A stretch of DNA of 7,838 nt from Gammaproteobacteria bacterium (GTDB lineage Bacteria; Pseudomonadota; Gammaproteobacteria; DSM-16500), in NCBI GenBank assembly GCA_009885665.1, contig VFKI01000182.1, positions 1-7,838 on the forward strand. The letters are read 5' to 3'. Positions 1 through 5,585 of this stretch are shown here, piece by piece (the stretch's first letter is position 1; each line of letters starts with the position of its first letter). The position numbers and the translations under genes were made by a program. The notes under the pieces were generated by a model. That model did not search any database, had not been told where the DNA came from, and saw only the letters and a list, made by a program, of their open reading frames with translations.

Positions 1-11
1 AAGCCCTCGTC

Positions 12-65
12 ACGCCACTTAAGGGGGGGAATCGCGATTCTCCCCCTTAAGAATCCCCCATCGCG
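12..65. repeat. Left copy of 54-bp palindromic repeat
   Basis: Bases 18-51 form a 34-bp inverted repeat running from CTTAAG to CTTAAG, centred on TCGCGA, with one mismatched position at base 28. It is followed by AATCCCCCATCGCG. The whole of 12-65 matches 7785-7838 at 53 of 54 positions in the same orientation. The size and palindromic form suggest a short interspersed (REP-like) element. No protein-coding content. Function unknown. Confidence 0.85.
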
Positions 66-102
66 TAAAGTCAGGTTGCACCTGGCCTCGCTGGTGTTTT
101 TC

Positions 103-186
103 GAAGATTTTGCTGAATGGTTACGAAACCATTATAAGTAGCCAAGCAGGTTACGTCATTAAAAATATAGCCTAGCAAAATTCTTC
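103..186. other. Imperfect hairpin region, intergenic
   Basis: GAAGATTTTGCT at 103-114 pairs with AGCAAAATTCTTC at 174-186 with a single bulged base. Inside it, AATGGTT (116-122) and AACCATT (127-133) form a perfect 7-bp stem with a 4-nt loop. It lies upstream of the promoter at 197-225, so it is not part of that transcript. There is no clear T-tract. It could belong to a gene left of the window or be a decayed hairpin repeat. Confidence 0.4.
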
Positions 187-196
187 AGCGTGCCTA

Positions 197-225
197 TTGC
201 TTTTGTTGAAAATTGTTGATAGAAT
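197..225 (+). promoter_or_regulatory. Predicted sigma-70 promoter for the exported-protein gene
   Basis: TTGCTT (197-202) and TAGAAT (220-225) are separated by 17 bases, a good spacing for a sigma-70 promoter. The -10 box is followed by the GC-rich stretch GCGCGCCC. A GC-rich discriminator like this is known from growth-rate- or ppGpp-controlled promoters, but that is only suggestive here. The predicted transcript would begin near base 232, about 40 nt before the start codon at 274. Confidence 0.55.
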
Positions 226-273
226 GCGCGCCCGATAGTCCAGCAGTTCAAATAAAGAGCAGAGAGGTCAGCC

Positions 274-681
274 ATGCAGCAGAGCAATCGTCGCTTGAAA
301 CAGTGTCTTGCCAGCGTATTGGCAGGCATCGTCACAATAATAACGGACTGCGCCTACGCCGCCGATAATGACGCCAAAGTTCAAATGAATGTCAGTGGCA
401 CGCATACACCCGGCAGCGCCACCTTTCTCTGCGCCGTCGGCCAAGCAAGATGCGTCAATTTGCGCGAACAAGCCGCCTTGCATCTCACTCCCGGCGCCAT
501 CAAATCTGCTTTTTTGTTGAATGTTGCCGGCCATAAAGTCGGCATGTATGCGCTCAACTTACCCGCCTCTTGCCAAACCATCGTCAACAGCCATCAAACG
601 CTGCAAATCAAAGGTAAATTGCAAACCAGCCAAAACGGTCAACCCGTTATCAGTCATATGCATTGCGCATTAACCGGTTAA
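274..681 (+). CDS. Small exported Cys-containing protein, function unknown
   Basis: The 135-residue product is not recognised. Residues 1-29 look like a Sec signal peptide: basic RRLK near the N-terminus, a hydrophobic stretch (about 12-24) and a likely AYA|A signal-peptidase I cleavage after residue 29. The sequence before Cys26 (IITD) is not a lipobox, so a lipoprotein is unlikely. The mature part, about 106 residues, is soluble-looking and has four cysteines (53, 60, 100, 131), an even number compatible with two disulfides in the periplasm. The ATG is preceded by AGAGAGG at 261-267 with 6 nt spacing, which fixes the start. It ends 17 bp from the end of the convergent dipZ gene. A thiol-redox protein next door fits a disulfide-bonded exported protein, but a functional link is only inferred. 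Confidence 0.8.
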   Translation: MQQSNRRLKQCLASVLAGIVTIITDCAYAADNDAKVQMNVSGTHTPGSATFLCAVGQARCVNLREQAALHLTPGAIKSAFLLNVAGHKVGMYALNLPASCQTIVNSHQTLQIKGKLQTSQNGQPVISHMHCALTG

Positions 682-698
682 CCGATAGTTATAACCGA

Positions 699-2366
699 TC
701 AGCCAAAAGTAAACGTATACACTTCCAACCCCGGCGCACTGGCTTGTAGTTCCAGTTCGCCGCTGCTGACAGCCGGCATTGACAATAAAGTATAAAGATC
801 ATGCCTCGTCACAGTGATTTCTTTCACCCGCTTACCCCCTAATAACACACGCACCTGAATCGGCGCCGATCCCTGCTTGCCCAGTACGGCATAGACTTTA
901 CCCGCGGTAAAATGAATTCTGACTGCCGCCTCGGCAGCTGCTGCCACGACTCTATCCGCATAATCAGTCCAATTACCCCGCAACGCCCATTGATCCGCCG
1001 CGAGCACTTCCGGGAAAGAATACACTTTCGTTTCATTTTGCATCAGTCCCGAATGCGAAAAAAGTGACCAGCCACGGTTACCCCCCGCCACAAACCGCTC
1101 AGCGCGCGCATAGCCCAAATACGTTTCCGGCGTTTGCGCTGTATTAAAAGATGCATTGGATGTCACAGTTGCGGCGGCCGACATACCCAGCAACGTACGA
1201 ATATTATCTTCCGTAATATCCGCAGCACCTTCACCAAAATGTTGATATACCACATAGCCATTCGGCCCAATCAAATAACGCGCCGGCCAATAGCTATTAT
1301 TAAACGCCCGCCACGTGCCATATTGGTTATCCAACGCAACCGCATAGTGGATAGCATATTTCTTAACCGCCGCCGCAACATTGGCTGGATTTTTTTCAAA
1401 TTCAAATTCCGGCGCATGCACACCAATAATCTCCAAACCTTTATCATGATATTTTTGATACCAATCACGCAGCTCGGGTAACGTCCGTATGCAATTGATA
1501 CAGGAATACGTCCAAAAATCGATGAGCACGACTTTGCCGCGCAATTCTGCCATCGTCACGGGGGATGAATTGAGCCAATGGGTCAATCCCACCAGTTCTG
1601 GCGCTTGATACGGATTCAATAACCCATCACGCAACGCTGCGCCAGTTGCCGCTTGCTTGGCTGACAGCGGCATGCTCGATGTATCTGCGTAACTGGGGGT
1701 AATGAGGTTGTCGCCATAGGCCAAATACCCCACCGCCACAATAATAATAGCGCCCAACACTTTACGGCATGCAACTGCGTGTGTTTTGAAAAAATTTACT
1801 TTTGTCATGAACGTTCTCCCTAACAATACAATTGCCAGCATCGGCACACCGGCGCCCAACGCGAACACCAGCAATAATAAAAAACTCTGCCACGTAGCAG
1901 ACTGTGTCGCGGTCTGGACTATCACTGCCGCCAAAATAGGCCCCGCACACGGTGTCCAAATGATCGCCGTCAAGCCGCCAAACAGTATGCCACTGAAAAA
2001 TCCACCTTGGCTATTATTAACGTTTTGCCAATTTTGACCAACGCGCAACAAACGTTGTGTAAGGCTTAAAAATTTTTCGCTCAAATAAGTGGACAGCATC
2101 ACGATACCGAATAAAAACAGCAATGCATAGGCAAGGGTACGTAGCTTCGCTGGATCGACCCCTAACTGGCTCAACAATAAACGAGAAAACAAAGTAAATA
2201 ATGCAAAAATCAACATGAATCCCACAATGATGCCGTATGGACGTCGTTTACTGCCGGTGAGCGAACCAGACAAAATCAACGGTAAAATTGGCAAAATACA
2301 CGGTGAAATGATGAGGCCTACACCTTCCAGAAAGGCGAGCGCAATATTGACGAAGAGTGTGGGCAT
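699..2366 (-). CDS. dipZ: DipZ-type thiol-disulfide transporter/thioredoxin fusion protein
   Basis: Predicted to pass reducing equivalents across the inner membrane to a periplasmic thioredoxin-like domain, as in the CcdA/DsbD and DipZ families. With the start chosen here the protein has 555 residues. Residues 1-220 are a multi-helix membrane domain carrying the paired CcdA-type cysteines in SPCILP (Cys23) and TPCAGP (Cys140). About 255-395 is an AhpC/TlpA-like thioredoxin fold with the active site WTYSCINC (Cys289, Cys292). About 415-555 is the C-terminal beta-rich domain typical of DipZ, beginning TPETYLGYARAERF. An in-frame ATG 45 nt upstream (base 2411) would give 570 residues but has no Shine-Dalgarno. 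The ATG at 2366 has AAGGAAG at 2377-2383 and puts the first membrane helix at the N-terminus, so it is preferred. Divergent from sodB. The family assignment is firm; the substrate is not known. Confidence 0.9.
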   Translation of the reverse strand: MPTLFVNIALAFLEGVGLIISPCILPILPLILSGSLTGSKRRPYGIIVGFMLIFALFTLFSRLLLSQLGVDPAKLRTLAYALLFLFGIVMLSTYLSEKFLSLTQRLLRVGQNWQNVNNSQGGFFSGILFGGLTAIIWTPCAGPILAAVIVQTATQSATWQSFLLLLVFALGAGVPMLAIVLLGRTFMTKVNFFKTHAVACRKVLGAIIIVAVGYLAYGDNLITPSYADTSSMPLSAKQAATGAALRDGLLNPYQAPELVGLTHWLNSSPVTMAELRGKVVLIDFWTYSCINCIRTLPELRDWYQKYHDKGLEIIGVHAPEFEFEKNPANVAAAVKKYAIHYAVALDNQYGTWRAFNNSYWPARYLIGPNGYVVYQHFGEGAADITEDNIRTLLGMSAAATVTSNASFNTAQTPETYLGYARAERFVAGGNRGWSLFSHSGLMQNETKVYSFPEVLAADQWALRGNWTDYADRVVAAAAEAAVRIHFTAGKVYAVLGKQGSAPIQVRVLLGGKRVKEITVTRHDLYTLLSMPAVSSGELELQASAPGLEVYTFTFG

Positions 2367-2411
2367 AGCGATAATGCTTCCTTCAAGGTAACTATTCAGC
2401 TGGGGCTGCAT

Positions 2412-2440
2412 TTTATGGCCGTTCGCCTGAGGTACCTGAA
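2412..2440 (-). promoter_or_regulatory. Weak candidate dipZ promoter
   Basis: Read on the minus strand, TTCAGG (2440-2435) and CATAAA (2417-2412) are 17 bases apart. The matches to consensus are 3 of 6 and 4 of 6. Transcription from here would start around 2405, inside the longest possible dipZ reading frame, which agrees with translation starting at 2366 rather than 2411. Confidence 0.3.
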
Positions 2441-2448
2441 CAGTTACC
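2431..2448. promoter_or_regulatory. Palindromic candidate operator between dipZ and sodB
   Basis: The 18 bp fit GGTA-n-CTG-nn-CAG-n-TACC, with 7 of 9 half-site positions symmetric. It overlaps the -35 box of the candidate dipZ promoter and lies just upstream of the sodB promoter region. A single dimeric regulator bound here could control both genes. No known regulator was recognised from the sequence; it is not an obvious Fur or LexA box. Confidence 0.35.
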
Positions 2449-2470
2449 CTTCAAGCAGCTGTCCGTCCAT

Positions 2471-2476
2471 GATAAT
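2471..2476 (+). promoter_or_regulatory. Candidate -10 box of sodB
   Basis: GATAAT matches the sigma-70 -10 consensus at 5 of 6 positions and lies 33 bp before the sodB ATG. No good -35 box is found at normal spacing: TTCAAG at 2450-2455 would be only 15 bp away. The promoter may therefore need an activator, or may be misidentified. Confidence 0.35.
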
Positions 2477-2509
2477 GCTTTGTCTGATCAAATAACAACT
2501 GGAGCTCCC

Positions 2510-3085
2510 ATGAAACACGTCTTACCCGTATTACCCTACGCCATAGATGCATTGGCACCCACCCTTTCGAAAGAAACACTTGAATATCATTATGGCAAAC
2601 ACCATGCCGCTTATGTGAATAATTTAAATAACCTGATTGTTGGCACAGAATTTGAAGATCTATCCCTAGAAGAGACTATCAAAAAAGCCAGCGGCGCTAT
2701 TTTCAATAATGCCGCACAAATTTGGAATCACACTTTTTATTGGCATTGCCTAACACCCAACAGCAGTAAAGCGCCGAGCGGCAAACTCGCGGATGCTATT
2801 AATAAACAATTTGGTTCATTTGCTGAATTTCAAAAATTGTTTTCACAGACCGCCATCAGCACATTTGGTTCCGGCTGGGCGTGGCTTGTCAAAAACAGTG
2901 AAGGCGGCCTAGAAATCATCAGCACCCCTAACGCCGGCACGCCCATGACGCAAAACAAACAGGCTTTATTAACATGCGATGTATGGGAACATGCATATTA
3001 TATTGACTACCGCAACGCCCGCCCCAACTATGTTGAAAAGTTTTGGGCGCTGGTGAACTGGGAATTTGTGGCAGAGAATTTCTAA
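2510..3085 (+). CDS. sodB: Superoxide dismutase [Fe]
   Basis: Cytoplasmic enzyme converting superoxide to oxygen and hydrogen peroxide, 191 residues, the usual length of bacterial Fe-SOD. The metal ligands are visible at His27 (YHYGKHH), His74 (WNHTFYW), Asp157 and His161 (DVWEHAYYID). Gln70 and the NAGTP segment at 141-145 are the Fe-type rather than Mn-type signature. The ATG at 2510 is preceded by GGAG at 2501-2504 with 5 nt spacing and gives the normal N-terminus. An upstream in-frame TTG at 2480 would add ten residues without a ribosome binding site. The gene diverges from dipZ, which suggests a joint role against oxidative or thiol stress, and it is followed by its own terminator at 3102. 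Confidence 0.97.
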   Translation: MKHVLPVLPYAIDALAPTLSKETLEYHYGKHHAAYVNNLNNLIVGTEFEDLSLEETIKKASGAIFNNAAQIWNHTFYWHCLTPNSSKAPSGKLADAINKQFGSFAEFQKLFSQTAISTFGSGWAWLVKNSEGGLEIISTPNAGTPMTQNKQALLTCDVWEHAYYIDYRNARPNYVEKFWALVNWEFVAENF

Positions 3086-3101
3086 TCGTCGAGCATCCGC
3101 T

Positions 3102-3151
3102 GGGAGAGCGATGGCGCATTGAATGAAGCGCTCTCCCCTTTAATACTTTTT
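3102..3151 (+). terminator. Rho-independent terminator of sodB
   Basis: GGGAGAGCG (3102-3110) pairs perfectly with CGCTCTCCC (3129-3137) across an 18-nt loop, followed by a T-rich run (CTTTAATACTTTTT). It begins 17 bp after the sodB stop codon. Confidence 0.8.
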
Positions 3152-3186
3152 ATGATATGCTGTCGGGAATACCAATTAATCCATGA

Positions 3187-3339
3187 TTGATCCGGCATTC
3201 CAAGGATCTGTATTTTTTGTATAAATTGAGGCAAAAATGCGTTTTAAAGCACAGTTTACACGCAAGTAAATGAGCATTTAAAGCGCATTTTTAACGAAGC
3301 GTTATCAAAAAAGGCGGATCCTTGGAATGTCGGTTTGAT
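3187..3339. repeat. 143-bp hairpin element with flanking TTGAT repeats
   Basis: Terminal inverted repeats CCGGCATTCCAAGGATC (3192-3208) and GATCCTTGGAATGTCGG (3317-3333) match at 16 of 17 positions. A second inverted repeat inside (about 3233-3259 against 3266-3292) surrounds the tip TTTAC-ACGCAA-GTAAA. The pentamer TTGAT occurs directly on both sides (3187-3191 and 3335-3339), as expected of a target-site duplication. No reading frame inside. It looks like a MITE-like or other non-autonomous hairpin element. The second member of the adjoining pair starts 3 bp after it. Confidence 0.65.
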
Positions 3340-3341
3340 GA

Positions 3342-3520
3342 GTGCTCCGTCAAATTTAAATCTTAGGGTTGGCGGGCAGCTTGCAAGGAATTGGAAGGTT
3401 TTATTCGAAAAAAAGCGCAGGCGTACGCATCAGTACGTTGAGCATTTTTTCCGAATAAAACGTTTCAAGACCGACGCAAGATGCGTGATCATACCCTAAG
3501 ATTTAAATTTGACGGAGCAC
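3342..3520. repeat. 179-bp hairpin element with 28-bp perfect terminal inverted repeats
   Basis: Bases 3342-3369 are the exact reverse complement of 3493-3520 (28 of 28). Inside, GTTTTATTCG (from 3399) pairs with CGAATAAAAC (to 3461), A-runs pair with T-runs, and the tip is GTAC-GCATCA-GTAC around 3424-3437. Nearly the whole element can fold into a single long imperfect hairpin. It ends 10 bp before the start codon of the cyclic-di-GMP gene, directly abutting its ribosome binding site. No coding content. Resembles the element at 5396-5578 in length, arm length and tip. Confidence 0.75.
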
Positions 3521-3524
3521 GAGG
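3521..3524 (+). promoter_or_regulatory. Ribosome binding site at the hairpin element border
   Basis: GAGG lies 6 nt before the ATG at 3531 and immediately after the last base of the 179-bp hairpin element. If the RNA folds, the site sits at the very base of the long stem, so stem formation could affect ribosome access. Confidence 0.5.
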
Positions 3525-3530
3525 TGTGTA

Positions 3531-5399
3531 ATGAAACGGATTTTCTTGCCCATCACGATTGGTGCGATATTCTGCCTAATGAGCACAGCTGCGCTCATGG
3601 GTCGTTACACCCATTCCGCGCCACTTTATATCGTTCTCTCCGCCCTACTCATCACGCTCACATTGGGCGCATTTTTTTTACATCGACTGACTGCCCCACG
3701 TATTAGCGATATTGCCATCAGCGAAGCGTGCTTTAAACTGGCATTCGACCATTCACCGATTGGGACTGCATTAGTTTCACCCCAAGGAGATTGGCTCAAG
3801 GTGAACGCCGCGCTGTGTCGCATTTTAGGGTATAGCGAAGCTGAATTATTGAAACGCAACTTCATTATGCTCACACATGCCGATGATGCCGAAGATGAGT
3901 TAAAAAATACTGAAAAACTCAATAAAAATGAAATCTCATTTTATCAAGCCGAGCGGCACTATCAAGATAAAACCGACAAAACCGTATGGGTGTTACTGAC
4001 CAAAGCCTTAGTCCGCACGCCAAACGGCATGCCACTTTATTATATCGTCCAGCTGCAAGATATCAGTGAAAAGAAAAAAATAGAAAATGCGTTATCTTAT
4101 CAAGCGTATTTTGATTCACTCACTGGATTGATTAATCGTAACCAACTTGAGCAAAGCCTTGAAAAAATTATTGCTACAGCATTACGTAGCCAACAAAAAT
4201 TTGCCATTTTCTTCTTGGATATCGACCATTTCAAACATATCAATGATTCACTCGGACATGATGCGGGCGACCAACTACTTCGCGCCATTGGTGAACGCTT
4301 AAAAAATACGATTCGTAAAACGGATATCGCGGCACGGCTTGGCGGTGATGAATTTGTGCTACTCCTTTACGGTGCTGACAAACCCGATATCGCTGCAACA
4401 TTTGCCGAGAAAATCATTAATACACTGACAAAGCCCATTACAATCAAAGAACATGAAGTCATGATTACCACCAGTATTGGCATCAGTTTTTATCCTGCCG
4501 ATGGCGAAGACTATGCCACACTGATCAAAAGTGCTGATCTTGCGCTATATAAATCAAAAGAAGCGGGCAGAAACAACTACCGTTTTTGCACGCCAGAAAT
4601 AAATAATGACATAAAAACAAAAGCCCTTTTCAAAAATGCCCTACAAACCGCATTACACAAAAATGAGTTTCATCTGGTTTTTCAACCCAAACAAGATGCT
4701 ATTCAACAACGCATCGTCGGCTTTGAAGCATTATTACGCTGGGAAAGTGAAACGTATGGCAACGTCCCGCCCATTCGCATCATTCCTTTAACCGAGGAAA
4801 TCGGCTTAATCAGCCAATTAGGTGAATGGATCATCAAAACAGCCGCAATTCAAGCGGCTATATGGCAAAAAAGCATGTATGCCAATTTAAAAATTGCCAT
4901 TAATATTTCGCCACGTCATTATATGCAAGAAAAATTTGTGGAGAGTATTTTAATGATTCTAAATGATAGCGAATTATCTGGCAAACAACTTGAATTGGAA
5001 ATTTCTGAAAGCTTAATCATGCAAGATCCTGACTATTCACTCGATATTACCCACGCATTACAGCAACATGGCGTGCAAATCATTGTTGATAATTTTGGCA
5101 CGGGATATTCCAATATTGATCAACTGCAACGCCTCGCACCCAACAGCATCAAAATTGATCGCAGCTTTATCAGCGATCTACCCGCCAACCTCGCACATAA
5201 TGATTTGTTACATGCCATGGTGGAGCTGGCAAAAAATTTAAATGTGCGCGTATTAGCAGAAGGTGTGGAAACGCGTGAACAATATGATCGTTTGATCCGT
5301 TTGGGTTGTGTCGAAATTCAAGGATATTATATTGGCCGACCGATGCGCGCCGAAAAAATCCCGCAGTTTATACAACAAAGAGCAGTCGCTGTACCTTAG
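3531..5399 (+). CDS. Membrane PAS-GGDEF-EAL cyclic-di-GMP signalling protein
   Basis: Predicted to make, and possibly degrade or bind, the second messenger cyclic di-GMP at the inner membrane; 622 residues. Two membrane helices lie at about 3-23 and 32-51 with a very short loop between. A PAS sensor domain covers about 66-180 (starting FKLAFDHSPIG). The GGDEF domain covers about 190-352 with an intact GGDEF at 271-275 and an inhibitory RxxD site (Arg262-Asp265) five residues before it. The EAL domain covers about 365-615 with Gln385, EAL 399-401, Asn458, Glu490, Asp520, Lys541, EGVE 577-580 and Gln597. The usual DDFGTG is DNFGTG here, with Asn521 in place of a metal-binding Asp, so phosphodiesterase activity may be weak or absent. 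The start is set by GAGG at 3521. No convincing promoter is seen. Both flanks are hairpin elements, and the TAG stop lies inside the downstream one. It stands alone rather than in an operon. Confidence 0.93.
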   Translation: MKRIFLPITIGAIFCLMSTAALMGRYTHSAPLYIVLSALLITLTLGAFFLHRLTAPRISDIAISEACFKLAFDHSPIGTALVSPQGDWLKVNAALCRILGYSEAELLKRNFIMLTHADDAEDELKNTEKLNKNEISFYQAERHYQDKTDKTVWVLLTKALVRTPNGMPLYYIVQLQDISEKKKIENALSYQAYFDSLTGLINRNQLEQSLEKIIATALRSQQKFAIFFLDIDHFKHINDSLGHDAGDQLLRAIGERLKNTIRKTDIAARLGGDEFVLLLYGADKPDIAATFAEKIINTLTKPITIKEHEVMITTSIGISFYPADGEDYATLIKSADLALYKSKEAGRNNYRFCTPEINNDIKTKALFKNALQTALHKNEFHLVFQPKQDAIQQRIVGFEALLRWESETYGNVPPIRIIPLTEEIGLISQLGEWIIKTAAIQAAIWQKSMYANLKIAINISPRHYMQEKFVESILMILNDSELSGKQLELEISESLIMQDPDYSLDITHALQQHGVQIIVDNFGTGYSNIDQLQRLAPNSIKIDRSFISDLPANLAHNDLLHAMVELAKNLNVRVLAEGVETREQYDRLIRLGCVEIQGYYIGRPMRAEKIPQFIQQRAVAVP

Positions 5400-5578
5400 G
5401 CCCTGCGCATAAATAACTTTTACACCTTGCATCCCATCATGGCATCATCTATAAACGTTCCTCAGTCGAAAAACCTCGAAATACTTCAGTATTCCCGCGA
5501 TTTTTCTTCTTCCGGTACGCTTATATCTGACACCACGCTGGGCGCAATCTGTCAAAGTTATTTATGCGCAGAGCCTAA
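5396..5578. repeat. 183-bp hairpin element containing the stop codon of the c-di-GMP gene
   Basis: Terminal inverted repeats 5396-5423 and 5551-5578 match at 26 of 28 positions (outer end TTAGGC, then TGCGCATAAATAACTTT). The interior also pairs over most of its length, for example GAAAAACC against GATTTTTC-type arms, up to the tip AATAC-TTCA-GTATT near 5479-5493. The flanking bases could be read as a TA duplication, but this is not decisive. The left arm supplies the TAG of the cyclic-di-GMP gene, and the right end is 7 bp from the recJ stop codon. Between convergent genes it could act as a bidirectional terminator or mRNA 3'-end stabiliser. No coding content. Confidence 0.72.
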
Positions 5579-5585
5579 GCAGTTA

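Noticed and set aside
12..65. CRISPR repeat
   Set aside because: Single copies 7.8 kb apart with no array of regularly spaced repeats and no cas genes.
61..273. tRNA or coding gene in the left intergenic region
   Set aside because: No cloverleaf with a T-loop motif and no supported reading frame; only an imperfect hairpin and the promoter are seen.
675..697. CGGTTA/TAACCG hairpin between the two convergent genes as a terminator
   Set aside because: Only a 6-bp stem with a long loop and no T-tract on either strand, so there is too little to call it.
1134..1481. 115-codon plus-strand frame opposite dipZ
   Set aside because: It is antisense to the thioredoxin-like domain of a well-supported gene, and its Arg/Ile-rich composition looks like a shadow translation.
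2480..2509. TTG start adding ten residues to SodB
   Set aside because: No ribosome binding site precedes the TTG, the extension is not typical of Fe-SOD, and the ATG at 2510 has a well-placed GGAG.
3509..3706. Plus-strand reading frame of 65 codons overlapping the start of the cyclic-di-GMP gene
   Set aside because: It starts inside the hairpin arm, has no ribosome binding site and lies in a different frame of a clearly coding region.
3187..5578. Classical insertion sequence or composite transposon around the cyclic-di-GMP gene
   Set aside because: No transposase or fragment of one was found, and the flanking elements are short self-complementary hairpins with dissimilar ends.
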